Source of the DNA: Laburnicola sp. R22_1
Taxonomy: Eukaryota > Ascomycota > Dothideomycetes > Pleosporales > Didymosphaeriaceae
Direction: 5' to 3'
NCBI GenBank assembly: GCA_014281115.1
Contig: JACONQ010000001.1
Location: forward strand, 3,844,001 to 3,908,000
DNA length: 64,000 nt
Numbering within the stretch: position 1 is the stretch's first letter; each line of letters begins with the position of its first letter. Under the pieces are notes generated by a model. The model did no database searches and was not told the origin of the DNA. It saw nothing but the letters and a program-made list of their open reading frames with translations. The position numbers and the translations under genes are program-made. Shown here piece by piece: positions 46,752 through 56,925 of the stretch.

Positions 46752-48342
46752 TTACTCAGCTGCGGTGGGTTCAGGAGCGAGGACACCCTCGACGACCAAG
46801 GTCGGTACGTACTCCGCTTCAGGAGCTTGCTCGGCTGGGGCCTCCTCGGCGGCCTGGGAGGCTTCAGCGGATTCGGTAGCACTCGGGGCGGCTTCCTCTT
46901 CGACCACTGCTGAAGATGTCTCAACTGCGGCTTGCTCAGAGGTGCTGGTAGATGCGGTGTGCTCGGCAGCGGCCGTCTCTGCAGCAACTTCTTCGACGTT
47001 GGTGGTAGATGCGATGTACTCCGCAGTGGCTGTCTCTGCAGCAATATGTTCGGCGCTGCTAGTAGATGTGACGTGCTCAGCCGCTGACTCTACCACTGCT
47101 GTTGCTGACGCATGTTCCGTCTGAGATTCTGCAGCGGCCTCAGCAGAATATGAGGAGGTGTTATGCTCCGCAACGGCAGCGGACGCGGTAGCCTCGGCGA
47201 CTATGGTGACCGCTTCGGCTACGCTTGGGGCCTCGGCCGCTGTTGCACTCGAAACGTGCTCAGAAGTGCTCGAAGACTCAACAACAGCGGTATGTTCGGG
47301 AGAAATTGAAGCTTCGGCGACGATCGTGACCGCCGCGGCAGCGTCGTGGACGGCAGCGTCGGTGGCACTTGCAATCGCTTCCTCGGCCGTCTTCTTTGCC
47401 TCCTCCTCTTGCTTCTTCGCCTCTTCTTCTTGCTTCACCTTGTCGGCAGCGGCTTCAGCGTCGGCTTTTGCCTTGTGCTCGGCTTCCGCTTTAGCAGCAG
47501 CTAAGAGATTGTTAGCGATGTTCAAAAGAAATCAGTAGTATCGATGGTGTACATACCTTCTTGGTGAGCCTTTTCCTTGGCCTCGGCCTCGGCGACATGC
47601 ATCGCCTCCATCTGGGCTGCGGCTGAAGGAGTGTTAGTGAGTATTAAGGTCTTGGGGAAGTAGAAGGCCTACCCTCTTGCTCGGCTTTGTTTTTGGCTTC
47701 CTCTTCGGCGACATGCATGGCCTCCATCTCTGCAGCAGCTTTCTGGTGCTCCTTGTCTTTGGCCTCTGCTTCTGCAACATGCATAGCTTCCATTTGTGCG
47801 GCCGCTTCTTGGTGCTCCTTCTCTTTGGCCTCTGCTTCTGCAACATGCATAGCTTCCATCTGTGCGGCCGCTTCCTGGTGCTCCTTGTCTTTTGCTTCGG
47901 CTTCTGCGACATGCATAGCCTCCATTTGTGCGGCAGCTTCCTGGTGAGCCTTGTCTTTTGCTTCCGCCTCAGCAACATGCATAGCTTCCATCGCATCCGC
48001 AGCCGCCTTGTGCTCCGCAGCTAGAGTGTATTAGTGACTGTGTTCAATTCGAGGTCGCAACAGAGCGTACCAGCTTTGTCTTCGGCCGCCTTCTGAGCTT
48101 CAGCATCTACATCAGGTGCAGGCGCGGCAGACGGATGTCTGAAACAAGTTAGTAAAATCCACCATGGATTAGTTGAGATGCACTTACGCGATCTCAGCGG
48201 CAGCTGTGGATGAGGGGGCAGCTTCTTCTCCAAGATGGTTCGTGCGTCTTACGAGTACACCATTACGATTGATGATTGGGAGCGGTCCGGCGATAACCAA
48301 CGATACCGAAAGGAGGGTGAATAGTGAGTATGCGGTCTTCAT
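46752..48342 (-). CDS. Secreted Ala/Glu-rich protein with six 22-residue repeats
   Basis: Five exons on the minus strand: 48,188-48,342, 48,071-48,138, 47,673-48,020, 47,557-47,622 and 46,752-47,500; introns of 49, 50, 50 and 56 nt, all GT-AG. The product is 461 residues. It starts with a signal peptide (MKTAYSLFTLLSVSLVIAGP) and a dibasic VLVRRTN site. Residues about 80-220 hold six copies of a 22-residue unit (consensus MEAMHVAEAEAKDKEHQEAA plus AQ); the sixth is exon 4. Then comes a Lys/Glu-rich helix-like stretch (EEEAKKQEEEAKK) and an Ala/Ser/Thr/Glu-rich C-terminal half, probably extended and O-glycosylated. No known domain. The repeats predict long amphipathic helix or coiled coil. Splicing is supported by the repeat running in frame across introns. 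Confidence 0.75.
47619..47995 (-). repeat. 66-bp coding tandem repeat (units 1-5 plus start of the next)
   Basis: Five contiguous 66-bp units encode the 22-residue repeat, differing mostly at third positions and a few codons (KDKAHQE, KDKEHQE, KEKEHQE). A sixth unit lies in the next exon, across a 50-nt intron. Recent unequal exchange is likely. Confidence 0.85.
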
Positions 48343-49799
48343 GGTTGTGGTCGGCTGTGCGATTTGGGCGTAGGCGAATTAGAATGTTTAATGTCGGTTC
48401 TAAGGAGTGATGCTGAAAGAACGTATAGAGCCCGGCTCTAGGAATTAATAATACGCACTGCGCAGCGATTGACAAAAATGAGAACGGTGAGTGTGCTGAA
48501 GATGAAATACTACAAGGAAGATGGAAGACTTGATATATACGCTGGCATTGAGCTCAGACCTTCGACAAATTGAGTGTTTATAGACTGACGTCGCCTCGGG
48601 CATCTGGTAAACTGGAACTGTTTGACAACCTACAGTGTGCATCACTCTGATGCACCGGAGCGGATACCTAGCGGTGACTGAGGCTTCGGTTTCGTGCCTT
48701 GGGCGACGTAGAAAATTGAAGAGTCTCGGCCTGGTCCATTTTGAAAATGGAAGAGACCCCACTGGTCAACGCACAGTAAATGTCGAATGTTGAGCCAATC
48801 AAACACGTTGAATAAAAAACCACGATGTCCCCTGGGGAGAAATGTGCGACCGAGTGGATTCCTTGGCTAAACAGGTATCGTTAGAAGTCATGCAGCCAAG
48901 ATAGCCACGGGGGTGATTACACATGGCAGACAGGTGTGGGGGTGATGTAGCCCGGAATCCTGAGACACGCAACGTCTCGCAGCACCCAGAAAGGATATCT
49001 TTGCAGCCGTGCATCGCAGGCAACATCCTGTCTTGTGTAAAAAAATGATGCATAAATGGACTTGTGTTTGTGCAGCCGTGTCGTGGGAGATGACGGGCTT
49101 TGTTCGCCGTTTCATTGACGAAGCGGCTCGGTTGCGACGTCTTCCGTGACGTGCGGGATACGGTACGAGCCGAATGCTGCAGAGGCCGTGAGTGGACAGG
49201 GTGTGAAGGCCGCAAGAACCGAGCTGAGAAAAATAAATCATTTGTCAGGGACTGATGTCTGTACTGTCCCTGTGTGATGCGTGAAGAGACACAATCCGGG
49301 AGCTGACGATGGATACGCTAGTTGCTACCATAGGCACTGTAGAAGACGATGCTGCAATGCTTTTGGGACTGTTGGTGCATCGTGAGGTCCTCAATAACAC
49401 ATGTCTCACAGCGTGAGGAGGTATAGATTGACGGTGGTGTCATAATCAAGGGAAAACAATGCTTCCCCACAAAATATCCTGAAAAATCAGCCACACTGCT
49501 TTTTGAGTTTCGAGATTGCACTAGACCTAGTTCGGGCTTAGACTCACACTGCAGTATCTCGACCGTCGTGCCTCCTCCCCCAACCTCCATCTCCTTTCCA
49601 ACATGCCTTTTTTGCTCACCTTTGCCCACCGCGGAAATTTCCGCAGGCGAGAAAGTTTCCAGGGCTTGTGCTGTTTCTTGCGGGCACAATCTAGAATCCG
49701 CCACAGCAGAAGTGCTCTTCTTGTTAGCCGATCCGCCCGGTCCGGGTCCGGGCCGTGGGAATGGCACTCATGGAAGGGGAGCCGAGTTAGAAGCCCTTA
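48343..49799. other. GC-balanced intergenic DNA, no gene supported
   Basis: The first about 150 bp are the promoter of the 22-residue-repeat gene. Frames up to 149 codons (49,318-49,767 minus) show no domain, signal peptide or plausible splice continuation. A GC-rich palindrome-like run lies at about 49,733-49,760. Confidence 0.4.
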
Positions 49800-51180
49800 G
49801 TAGATTTAATTACTTAGTAGTAGTAATATAGTAGACTCGAAAGTAAGTATTATATATATATTTTTAGTAAAAATATTTTTTAACTTTACTATTATATAGT
49901 ATACGCGCTTTCTTTATAATTACCTTTTTATACTCTTTTTAATTACTAAGTAAAAGGCTCTACTTTTATTATTATATTATTTAAAATAAAAACTTTATTA
50001 TTCTACTTTTAAGTAGTAAATTTAACGCTATATATAATATATTAAATTAATCTACTTAAAAGTAAAATAATAAAGCTTCTATTTTAAATAATATAAAAAA
50101 ACTAAAGCTCTTTACTTAGTAAATAAAAAAGTATAAAAAGTAGCACCTTTTCACGCCTTTTTTAATTACTAAGCAGGGGGCTCTACTTTTTTTGTTATGT
50201 TATTTAAGATGAAAGCCTTTGTCGTCCTACTTCTAGATAGATAAAATAACGCTACATAGTTAGCTTTTTTATATATATAAAGTATTTACCACCATTTTTA
50301 CGCTCTTTTTAATTACTAAGTAGGGGGCTCTGCTTTTTTTTATTATTATTTAAGATAAAAGCCTTTGTCGTGCTACCTCTAGATAGTTAATATAACGCTA
50401 TATATAAAGTATTTAATAATAATAAAAGTTAGTAAAATATTATTATTTAATACTCTAGTAAAGTAAATTTAAAAAAATAAAGTTTAATATAATAAAAGTA
50501 GCAAAAACTATATAAGTTAAAGTTAAAATTTATTTAAATCTAGTACTTCTTATAAATTTTATCTATAAAAAGTTAGCTAAAGTAATTTAACTTTACTAAA
50601 TATATATTATAGTCTACCTTTTTACGCTCTTTTTAATTACTAAGTAGAGGGCTCTGCTTTATTTGTTATGTTATTTGAGATAAAAGCCTTTATCGTGCTA
50701 CTTCTAGGTAGTTAATATAATGCCACACATATATTATAGTATTAATTTAATTTAACTAAAAGAAAATAATAAAGATATTTATTTTAAATAATATATACTG
50801 CTCTTTTTAATTACTAAGTAGGGGCTCTGCTTTTTTATTATATTATTTGAGATAAAAGCCTTTGTTATCCTATCCCTAGGTAGATAAATTAACGCCACAT
50901 AAAAATAAGTATATAGAGTAGCTAAATACGCTTTTTTTAATTACTAAGTAGGGGGCTCTGCTTTTTTTTGTCATGTTATTTAAGATAAAAGGCTTTATTG
51001 TTCTACTCCTAGGTAGATAATTTAACAACACATAGAGTAGCTAAAATCTTAAGTAGTAAGTTAAAATAAATAAGTATTTAGAAAAGTTATAGTTATAAGG
51101 GTATACTAGCTAATAGGTAACTATAGTTATATATACTATAAGTACGTGAATAAAGGTAAGCTTTAGGCGATATTTCCTCT
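49800..51180. mobile_element. AT-rich island made largely of the ~105-bp repeat
   Basis: Sharp composition change at both ends. It contains at least six direct copies of the ~105-bp repeat (49,930-50,034; 50,153-50,258; 50,300-50,404; 50,624-50,730; 50,799-50,901; 50,928-51,034) and one inverted copy (50,040-50,137), plus an inverted partial copy near 50,735-50,798. Spacers of 15-220 bp are AT-rich and without coding capacity. Older copies are AT-shifted (GGGGGCTCTGC becomes AAAAGGCTCTAC in the first). Confidence 0.75.
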
Positions 51181-52967
51181 ATTATTCGCATGTATGTCTA
51201 AGCGACATAAACTCTGCGGAGATTAGGATCTAAGCATTTCCAGCTAGTGGCTTCTGTCCCGGGCCCCCGCAGTGCCTTGCAGCATCCTGGGACCGATCTT
51301 CCATTAGCTTGAGGGGTTGCCAGGACCTTGATTTCTTCCCCAAAACTATTGCCAAGAACCACCAGCAATGCACTTTGCCAATTGCTATACACCAAGATAG
51401 ACAGATGAGGTAGGTACCTTGCTCTAGTCATCGCATGGCAATGGACGGCTGGAAAAGAGGAGCGGCGTACAAGACCGAAAAACTACCGACACAGTGCTAT
51501 AACTCAGGCGGTCGGCGAACGCCGAGCGCCTATACCCGTAGTCCCCGTTGCTACTAACAACAGTCATGTTCGGTACGAAAAGACAACTGCGCGCAATTTG
51601 TTCGAGGACCTCACGGGTGACGGAGCTGCCGGCGTTCTACCTACGTACAGTTCCCCCCTCCTGCTCGGATGCCTAGCGTGGTATTAGTGCTTTAGTGCTG
51701 CCAGGTGTGAAGAAAATCCTTACCCGCCCCTTAACACCACTAAAGCACTGATACTACGCTACGCACCCGAACTGTATAGCTAACAGCCTTGGGCGAGTTG
51801 CATCTAGCCCTAAAGCCCCACAGATAAGGCGTGGATCCATCTCGACGGCTGTTGGCACATGCAAACCAACCCTCCGCGCTGGGGACGGCTCTCGCTTGCG
51901 CATGTCAGATATGTAATTTCAGTCTGTGGCTGGTCCCCAGTCGTCAAGCGTGCGGAAACTCACATTGGACAAAAACACAATCTAGAAACGATATACGCAG
52001 ATTGCAGACATGGTCTACATCGGGGTCTCCTCGCCTTCTGTTTCCTTGCTCTCAAAGCATCATTTGGCTAGACTGCGCATATACAGTCATTGCTCGCCAC
52101 CGCATTAATTAACTATGCGAGAAACTCCACTGCAAAATCTTATTAGAAAGTGGAACTTCTTCAGCGCGGTCATTGAGTGGCAAACGACTTGACTTCGGCC
52201 ACCCACCAGCCAGGGCAAGACCAAGGAGTTTTCGTCATCATGTAGGAGCATTGTAGGTGTCTAGCAAGGGTTCAATTAATCAGCACATACCAGGTTAATG
52301 CTGCCAATCCAAAAGCCACACTCAAACAAGCATTACGCGGCTGTGATATACTGTACCCGAGGCCCAAGAACGATCTATATGTCCACGGTATGGAACAGGG
52401 GGTCTGATGAGAGGCGTGGTATCCCCGTGGCCTCCCCGAGCATTAGCACTGTTACCGTCGACACGTTTAGGCAACCGAAGCGATACAGCGGAATTGGTCA
52501 GGATACACAAAGTAAAAGTACTGTGGTAATTTCATAATTTTATCTCCCTTGCTAACTATCTATTTCAGATTTCAAAGACATCCAGAGTTTAACTTCAATC
52601 GGTAATCAACGGCCTGTCTTCGAAACGTGCGCTCTGCGGCGCATTTCCAATGACTTTTAAGTTACTCTAACGGTCGGGTAGCGGCCAAGCATCACATTGA
52701 TATCATTGGAGGCTTGTGGTGACGAAGATGCAGTGAGCACGGAAGTTCCAAACAAGAATGGACGTTGCGTCCGGGCAGGGGTGCTCGTAGGGAGTATGTA
52801 CAGAGAGTTTTCATGGTCCAAGCCTCCAAGGATTGCTGGTGCAGTGGCAGCGGTAGTGGCTGGCGGGGAAGGGCCGAAGTGCACAGTCATCCTCCATGGA
52901 CAGGCACAGCCGCACAGGAGCACTGAGCCCTAGCGTTTGTGTGTGCCAAGATCTTCGATACAGACCT
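51181..52967. other. GC-balanced DNA between two AT-rich islands; no gene recognised
   Basis: Open frames up to 93 codons on both strands without recognisable domains. The minus-strand frame 52,657-52,923 has a plausible Ser/Thr/Pro-rich composition but no start or partner exon that I can defend. It may be a gene remnant cut by flanking insertions. Confidence 0.35.
51674..51761. repeat. Short element with 24-bp inverted repeats (MITE-like hairpin)
   Basis: The arm 51,674-51,697 (TAGCGTGGTATTAGTGCTTT and four more bases) pairs with 51,738-51,761 with two mismatches around a 40-bp loop. The whole is 88 bp and starts and ends with TAGCG/CGCTA. It could be a miniature inverted-repeat transposon. 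Confidence 0.6.
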
Positions 52968-53815
52968 GTTAAGTACTTTATTAAGTTTTACGCAGTGTAT
53001 AGTTTAAAGTTAATAATTATATTAATTATTTAGGTCTCTACTTTAAGTCCTTAAGGTCTTAGATTTACCTATTATTTCACTACTTATTAATTTAGTTAAT
53101 TATAGCCTTATTACTAGTAGTAAGGCTATAAAGCTACTTTATAAGGATAGTATTAAGGGTATTATATTACTTTTTAATATAGTTTTTTTTTCTCCTTTAT
53201 ATACCTTTTATTCTTATAAAATAATACTATAGTTTAAATAAGTATTCTTACTAGCTTAATCCTCTAAAATTTAAAAGTATAGCTATAGTAGCTAGAGCTT
53301 TTAAGAAGCTTATTATCCTTACTATTACTAATAGTCTTACTTCTTTACTTATAGTGTTTTTATACTTTGAAAAAAGCTTTCTAAGTTAATTATAGCTATT
53401 ATGCGTTTTTATATAAAAGCTAACTACTTTAGTAGTAGTAATAATAGAAGAACCTATAGCTATTTAGTTTTAGTTAAAAATAGAACTAAGGTATAGATCT
53501 TAGGTAGTATAAAGGGCTATTTATTGCCTTTAGCAATTCTCTAGTTATTACCCTTTAATAGGCTATTTTCGTCACCCTTTAGAGTTATATAGTTAAATAG
53601 TAACTTTAAGGTTACTATTCTATAGTTTACTATTATATAATTGCCTTTTATAATTATTATATTACACTTTAGCTCCCTACTATAGCTAATTCTAATTATA
53701 CCCTTTTTTTATATACTTTAGCTATTAAACCTTAGTTATACTTACTATTAAATCTTATAATTTGTAAATAGTTAAGTTAACTATAAACTAATATAAATAA
53801 ATAAATGAATTTGTG
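52968..53815 (+). mobile_element. AT-rich repeat element, RIP-degraded, family unknown
   Basis: Starts GTTAAGTACTTTATTAAGTT, as does the inverted fragment at 45,468. It ends near AAATAAATGAATTTG, resembling the end of 46,070-46,155. No open frame. The interior reads as decayed sequence with TpA-rich, CpA-poor composition. Confidence 0.55.
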
Positions 53816-54096
53816 TGTGCCGCGCCGGGCAAACTAAATGTTAGAGGCTCGTGCCGTTGGTACGCTACGCACTCTATCGTGAACCGTGGATCCCTATTCG
53901 CCTCCTAATCCATCCCCCGTATTGACCCTAACTAGTGCCTGCCTCGGAGGTCCAGACATGAAAGTGCTAGTAGGGCGCCAAACAGTGGCTCGATTAGCTT
54001 GGGTCTTCATAAGGGCCGAAGGCGCTGAGAACTGTCAACACTTTTTGCGTCTTCTCCAACCTTCCAACGTGCTGAGGCAGACCTTCCTTTCGCACC

Positions 54097-56925
54097 ATGG
54101 CTCCTCCGAAGACTCTCGAGCTATGCACCAAGGTCACTAATCAAGGCAACAGCATCGCGATACGCATGCTTGAGTACCTCGGCACGACCAAGAACCCCGT
54201 GCATGGTTTCCAATCTCTCGCAAACGAATTCCTCGAGCTAAGCCGCCTCATCTGGTCAATCGAAGCTGGTATAACAGAATCGTCTCACAAACGAAATGCC
54301 ATCCCGGCCGAGGTGACGCAAGAGCTCGACAAACACTTTCGCAGGGTTAGCGATGAGTTCATCGTTGTCAATCAGCTGGTGGTTAAATTCCTGGACAATG
54401 AGACCAAAAAAGGCGGGTTTGGAAGGGCTCTCCGCATGATGTTCTCCGATACCGATGTCGACAAGATACGAAACACGCTGATGAAGAGTCGAGATGCCTT
54501 GCGAATGAGCTCAGCAATGTTCCGGTGGTCACTGGGAGATATTAAAGCCGATTCGCAAATGGGCATTGGCTACACTGGACTCATTGCAGCCCTCGAACGT
54601 ATCAATCCAGGCAAAAGCAATGTTCTTCTGCCTATGCAGCCACCACCCACAACGTCGGTGCCCGAAGTTCCATCGAAACAATCCACCACCCACACTGCTT
54701 CAGTCGATCACCGATCTTTGGATCACCGATCTTTGGACCACAAATCTTTGGACCATAGATCTATGAATCAAACCCCCATACAACGAGCGCCGGAACCTCA
54801 GCCAGAGACGCTCACACCTCACTTTGAACAGCGTCCGAATACGCCGCCACGAGATCAACCGTTCGCCCAGGAGTTCCGGAGAGACGACCATGGGATCTCC
54901 CCCGGTATTGTTGACCTTCAAAACCACTGGCGCGCTCCCAGCATACGGTCGAGCAGCACAGCACATTCCATACGCGACACTACTTATCAAAACAACGGAG
55001 CATATCACGGCCAGCCAGGCTACGGCGAGCATTCGTCAGACGATTCGACCAGGTCTCGCACTTACGTCGAGGACGAACTGCACCACCTCTCCCTGCAAGA
55101 TCGCTTCTCAGTCGAAGCACCGCGGTCTTACTCGAAGCCAGACGGCCCGGTGTCGTCGCAGTGGGCACCTAGACAACAAGCAGGCTCGATGCAGTCTGGG
55201 GGCAAAGCCGCTCTGGCCGATGCCGTACACCAGAAGAAGCACCGTATTCTCGAACAGATGCTAGAAGGCGGTGCCAAAGCAGATCCTCGCTTGGAAGCTA
55301 GTATGCTCCGGACAGCGGTGCAAAATCGCGACGCTGAGAGCATTGCCCTGTTGTTGCGATATGGTGCGAATGCCAATGGACTCGACAAGGACAATTGCAC
55401 ACCCCTCCTTGCAGCGACCGAGATATCGTTCTTCGAGGGCGCAAAGCTAATTCTGAAGGCTGGCGCGGATCCAAATCTATCTGCAGGAGCCAACTCTGAG
55501 TCTCCCTTTTGTCTGGCCGCTTGCGATAATCGCATCGACCTGGTACAACTCATGCTCGCACACGGCGGAGATGCAGGCCATATCATGGAAAGTGGCAGTA
55601 CTACCCTCGTTCAATGCATGAACAAGACAGTTTCTCCAAGGCTTGTCGAGCTTCTATTGAAGTCCGGAGCTGATGCGGACGCGAAGAACGGCGAGGGCAC
55701 GACGGCACTGTTCCAAGCTGTCCAGGCGAATCGAATCGATCTCATGACGGTACTTCTCGACAATGGCGCCAACCCCAACCTACCAGGACCGAAACACCCT
55801 CTTTGGCCTTCCACATACAAGCCGAGAGCGCTTCAGCTCCTGCTCTCTCGTGGTGCCGATTGCAAGAAGACGCCGGGCATCATGGAACTAGCATCAAGTC
55901 TGAAGAAGATGGAGTCGATCTCTATCCTCATGCAAGCGGGAGTGTCTCCTAATACCAGGAAGGATGGCATTTACACACCTCTCTGCTCAGCTATTCGTGA
56001 CAACAGTGCCGATATTGTCACGTACCTCCTCGAGCACGGCGCGGACCCGAATCTCAACGCGGCTGAATATCCCGCTTTTAAATGCATCACGCATAACCGC
56101 GTCCATTTTCTGCCGCAGCTTGTCGCTGCTGGAGCCAATTTGTCAAGTCCCAAGGGTATCATCGAAACGGCGGTTGCAAAAAACAACAAAGATGCCATAA
56201 TGTACCTCCTCGACCAAGGCGTAAGCGTCAATGATCGTAGTCCAGAGGGCAACACGCCGCTTACCACCGCCATTCGCGACAACCGCCCCGAGCTTGTCGA
56301 TCTCCTACTCTCCAAGGGTGCAGACCCAGGCATTCGCGGGGCAGACTGGCCGATCTGTATGGCCGTCAAGCAACCCCAGATCCTCAAGAAGCTGCTCGCC
56401 AAAACCCCCAACCCCCGTGCCTTCCGCGGCGTCGTCGAGATGGCCGTCGTCGCCAACCAGCTGGAAAGTATCAAGATGCTCCTCGCAGCAGGCGTCAGCG
56501 TGGAAGACAAGAACTGCGGTGTCTTCTCGCCCCTTACGACCGCCATCCGTGAGCGTCACAAGCCCATTGTGCGGTACCTGCTCGATGAGGCAAACGCAGA
56601 CCCCAACGCGCCCGGCGAGCACCTCCCCCTTGTCAAAGCATTGCGTAGGCTTCTTCCCGGCGACACTGAGATCTTGACAATGCTGCTCACGCGCGGCGCC
56701 GACATCAACAAGATGCACCGCGGGTGGAACGCCGTTCTTCAAGCCGTTGAAAATGGTGATGCCGACATCCTGCGCCTGCTCATGGAGAAGGGCGGCTCCG
56801 TGGACCTGCAGGCGATCGACGACGCAGGGCGGCCAGTGATGGATATCGTGTCGGAGCGGGGCTGGGAAGAGGGCCTAGCGCTGCTGTTCCCAAACGCACA
56901 GCAGCAGGAGAGGCAGAAGCAGTAG
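54097..56925 (+). CDS. Ankyrin-repeat protein with a helical N-terminal domain
   Basis: Single uninterrupted frame of 942 residues; the start has a near-ideal context (CACCATGG). Residues 1-170 form a mainly helical region (LWSIEAGI-like and RWSLGDIKAD stretches) similar in character to the N-terminal domains of fungal STAND/ankyrin proteins, but I cannot name it. Residues 185-365 are Pro/Ser/His-rich and disordered, with four copies of a DHRSL-like pentapeptide at residues 204-223. From about 368 to 930 run roughly 15 ankyrin repeats (motifs TPLxxAI, LLLSKGADP, LLEHGADPNL, LLAAGVSV); several are degenerate. It is a likely protein-interaction scaffold in cytosol or nucleus. No enzymatic domain and no signal peptide are seen. 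Confidence 0.9.
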   Translation: MAPPKTLELCTKVTNQGNSIAIRMLEYLGTTKNPVHGFQSLANEFLELSRLIWSIEAGITESSHKRNAIPAEVTQELDKHFRRVSDEFIVVNQLVVKFLDNETKKGGFGRALRMMFSDTDVDKIRNTLMKSRDALRMSSAMFRWSLGDIKADSQMGIGYTGLIAALERINPGKSNVLLPMQPPPTTSVPEVPSKQSTTHTASVDHRSLDHRSLDHKSLDHRSMNQTPIQRAPEPQPETLTPHFEQRPNTPPRDQPFAQEFRRDDHGISPGIVDLQNHWRAPSIRSSSTAHSIRDTTYQNNGAYHGQPGYGEHSSDDSTRSRTYVEDELHHLSLQDRFSVEAPRSYSKPDGPVSSQWAPRQQAGSMQSGGKAALADAVHQKKHRILEQMLEGGAKADPRLEASMLRTAVQNRDAESIALLLRYGANANGLDKDNCTPLLAATEISFFEGAKLILKAGADPNLSAGANSESPFCLAACDNRIDLVQLMLAHGGDAGHIMESGSTTLVQCMNKTVSPRLVELLLKSGADADAKNGEGTTALFQAVQANRIDLMTVLLDNGANPNLPGPKHPLWPSTYKPRALQLLLSRGADCKKTPGIMELASSLKKMESISILMQAGVSPNTRKDGIYTPLCSAIRDNSADIVTYLLEHGADPNLNAAEYPAFKCITHNRVHFLPQLVAAGANLSSPKGIIETAVAKNNKDAIMYLLDQGVSVNDRSPEGNTPLTTAIRDNRPELVDLLLSKGADPGIRGADWPICMAVKQPQILKKLLAKTPNPRAFRGVVEMAVVANQLESIKMLLAAGVSVEDKNCGVFSPLTTAIRERHKPIVRYLLDEANADPNAPGEHLPLVKALRRLLPGDTEILTMLLTRGADINKMHRGWNAVLQAVENGDADILRLLMEKGGSVDLQAIDDAGRPVMDIVSERGWEEGLALLFPNAQQQERQKQ
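54706..54765 (+). repeat. 15-bp coding minisatellite, four units
   Basis: GATCACCGATCTTTG repeated four times (54,706, 54,721, 54,736, 54,751) with increasing divergence. It encodes DHRSL, DHRSL, DHKSL, DHRSM in the disordered linker of the ankyrin protein. Confidence 0.9.

Noticed and set aside
47158..47538. 126-codon plus-strand Ala/Ser/Cys-rich frame
   Set aside because: Antisense of the Ala/Glu-rich repeat protein.
49733..49760. GC-rich run resembling a terminator or palindrome
   Set aside because: Too short and not clearly self-complementary; no adjacent gene.
55128..56742. Minus-strand frames of 145-191 codons in the ankyrin gene
   Set aside because: Antisense to a clear 942-codon gene.
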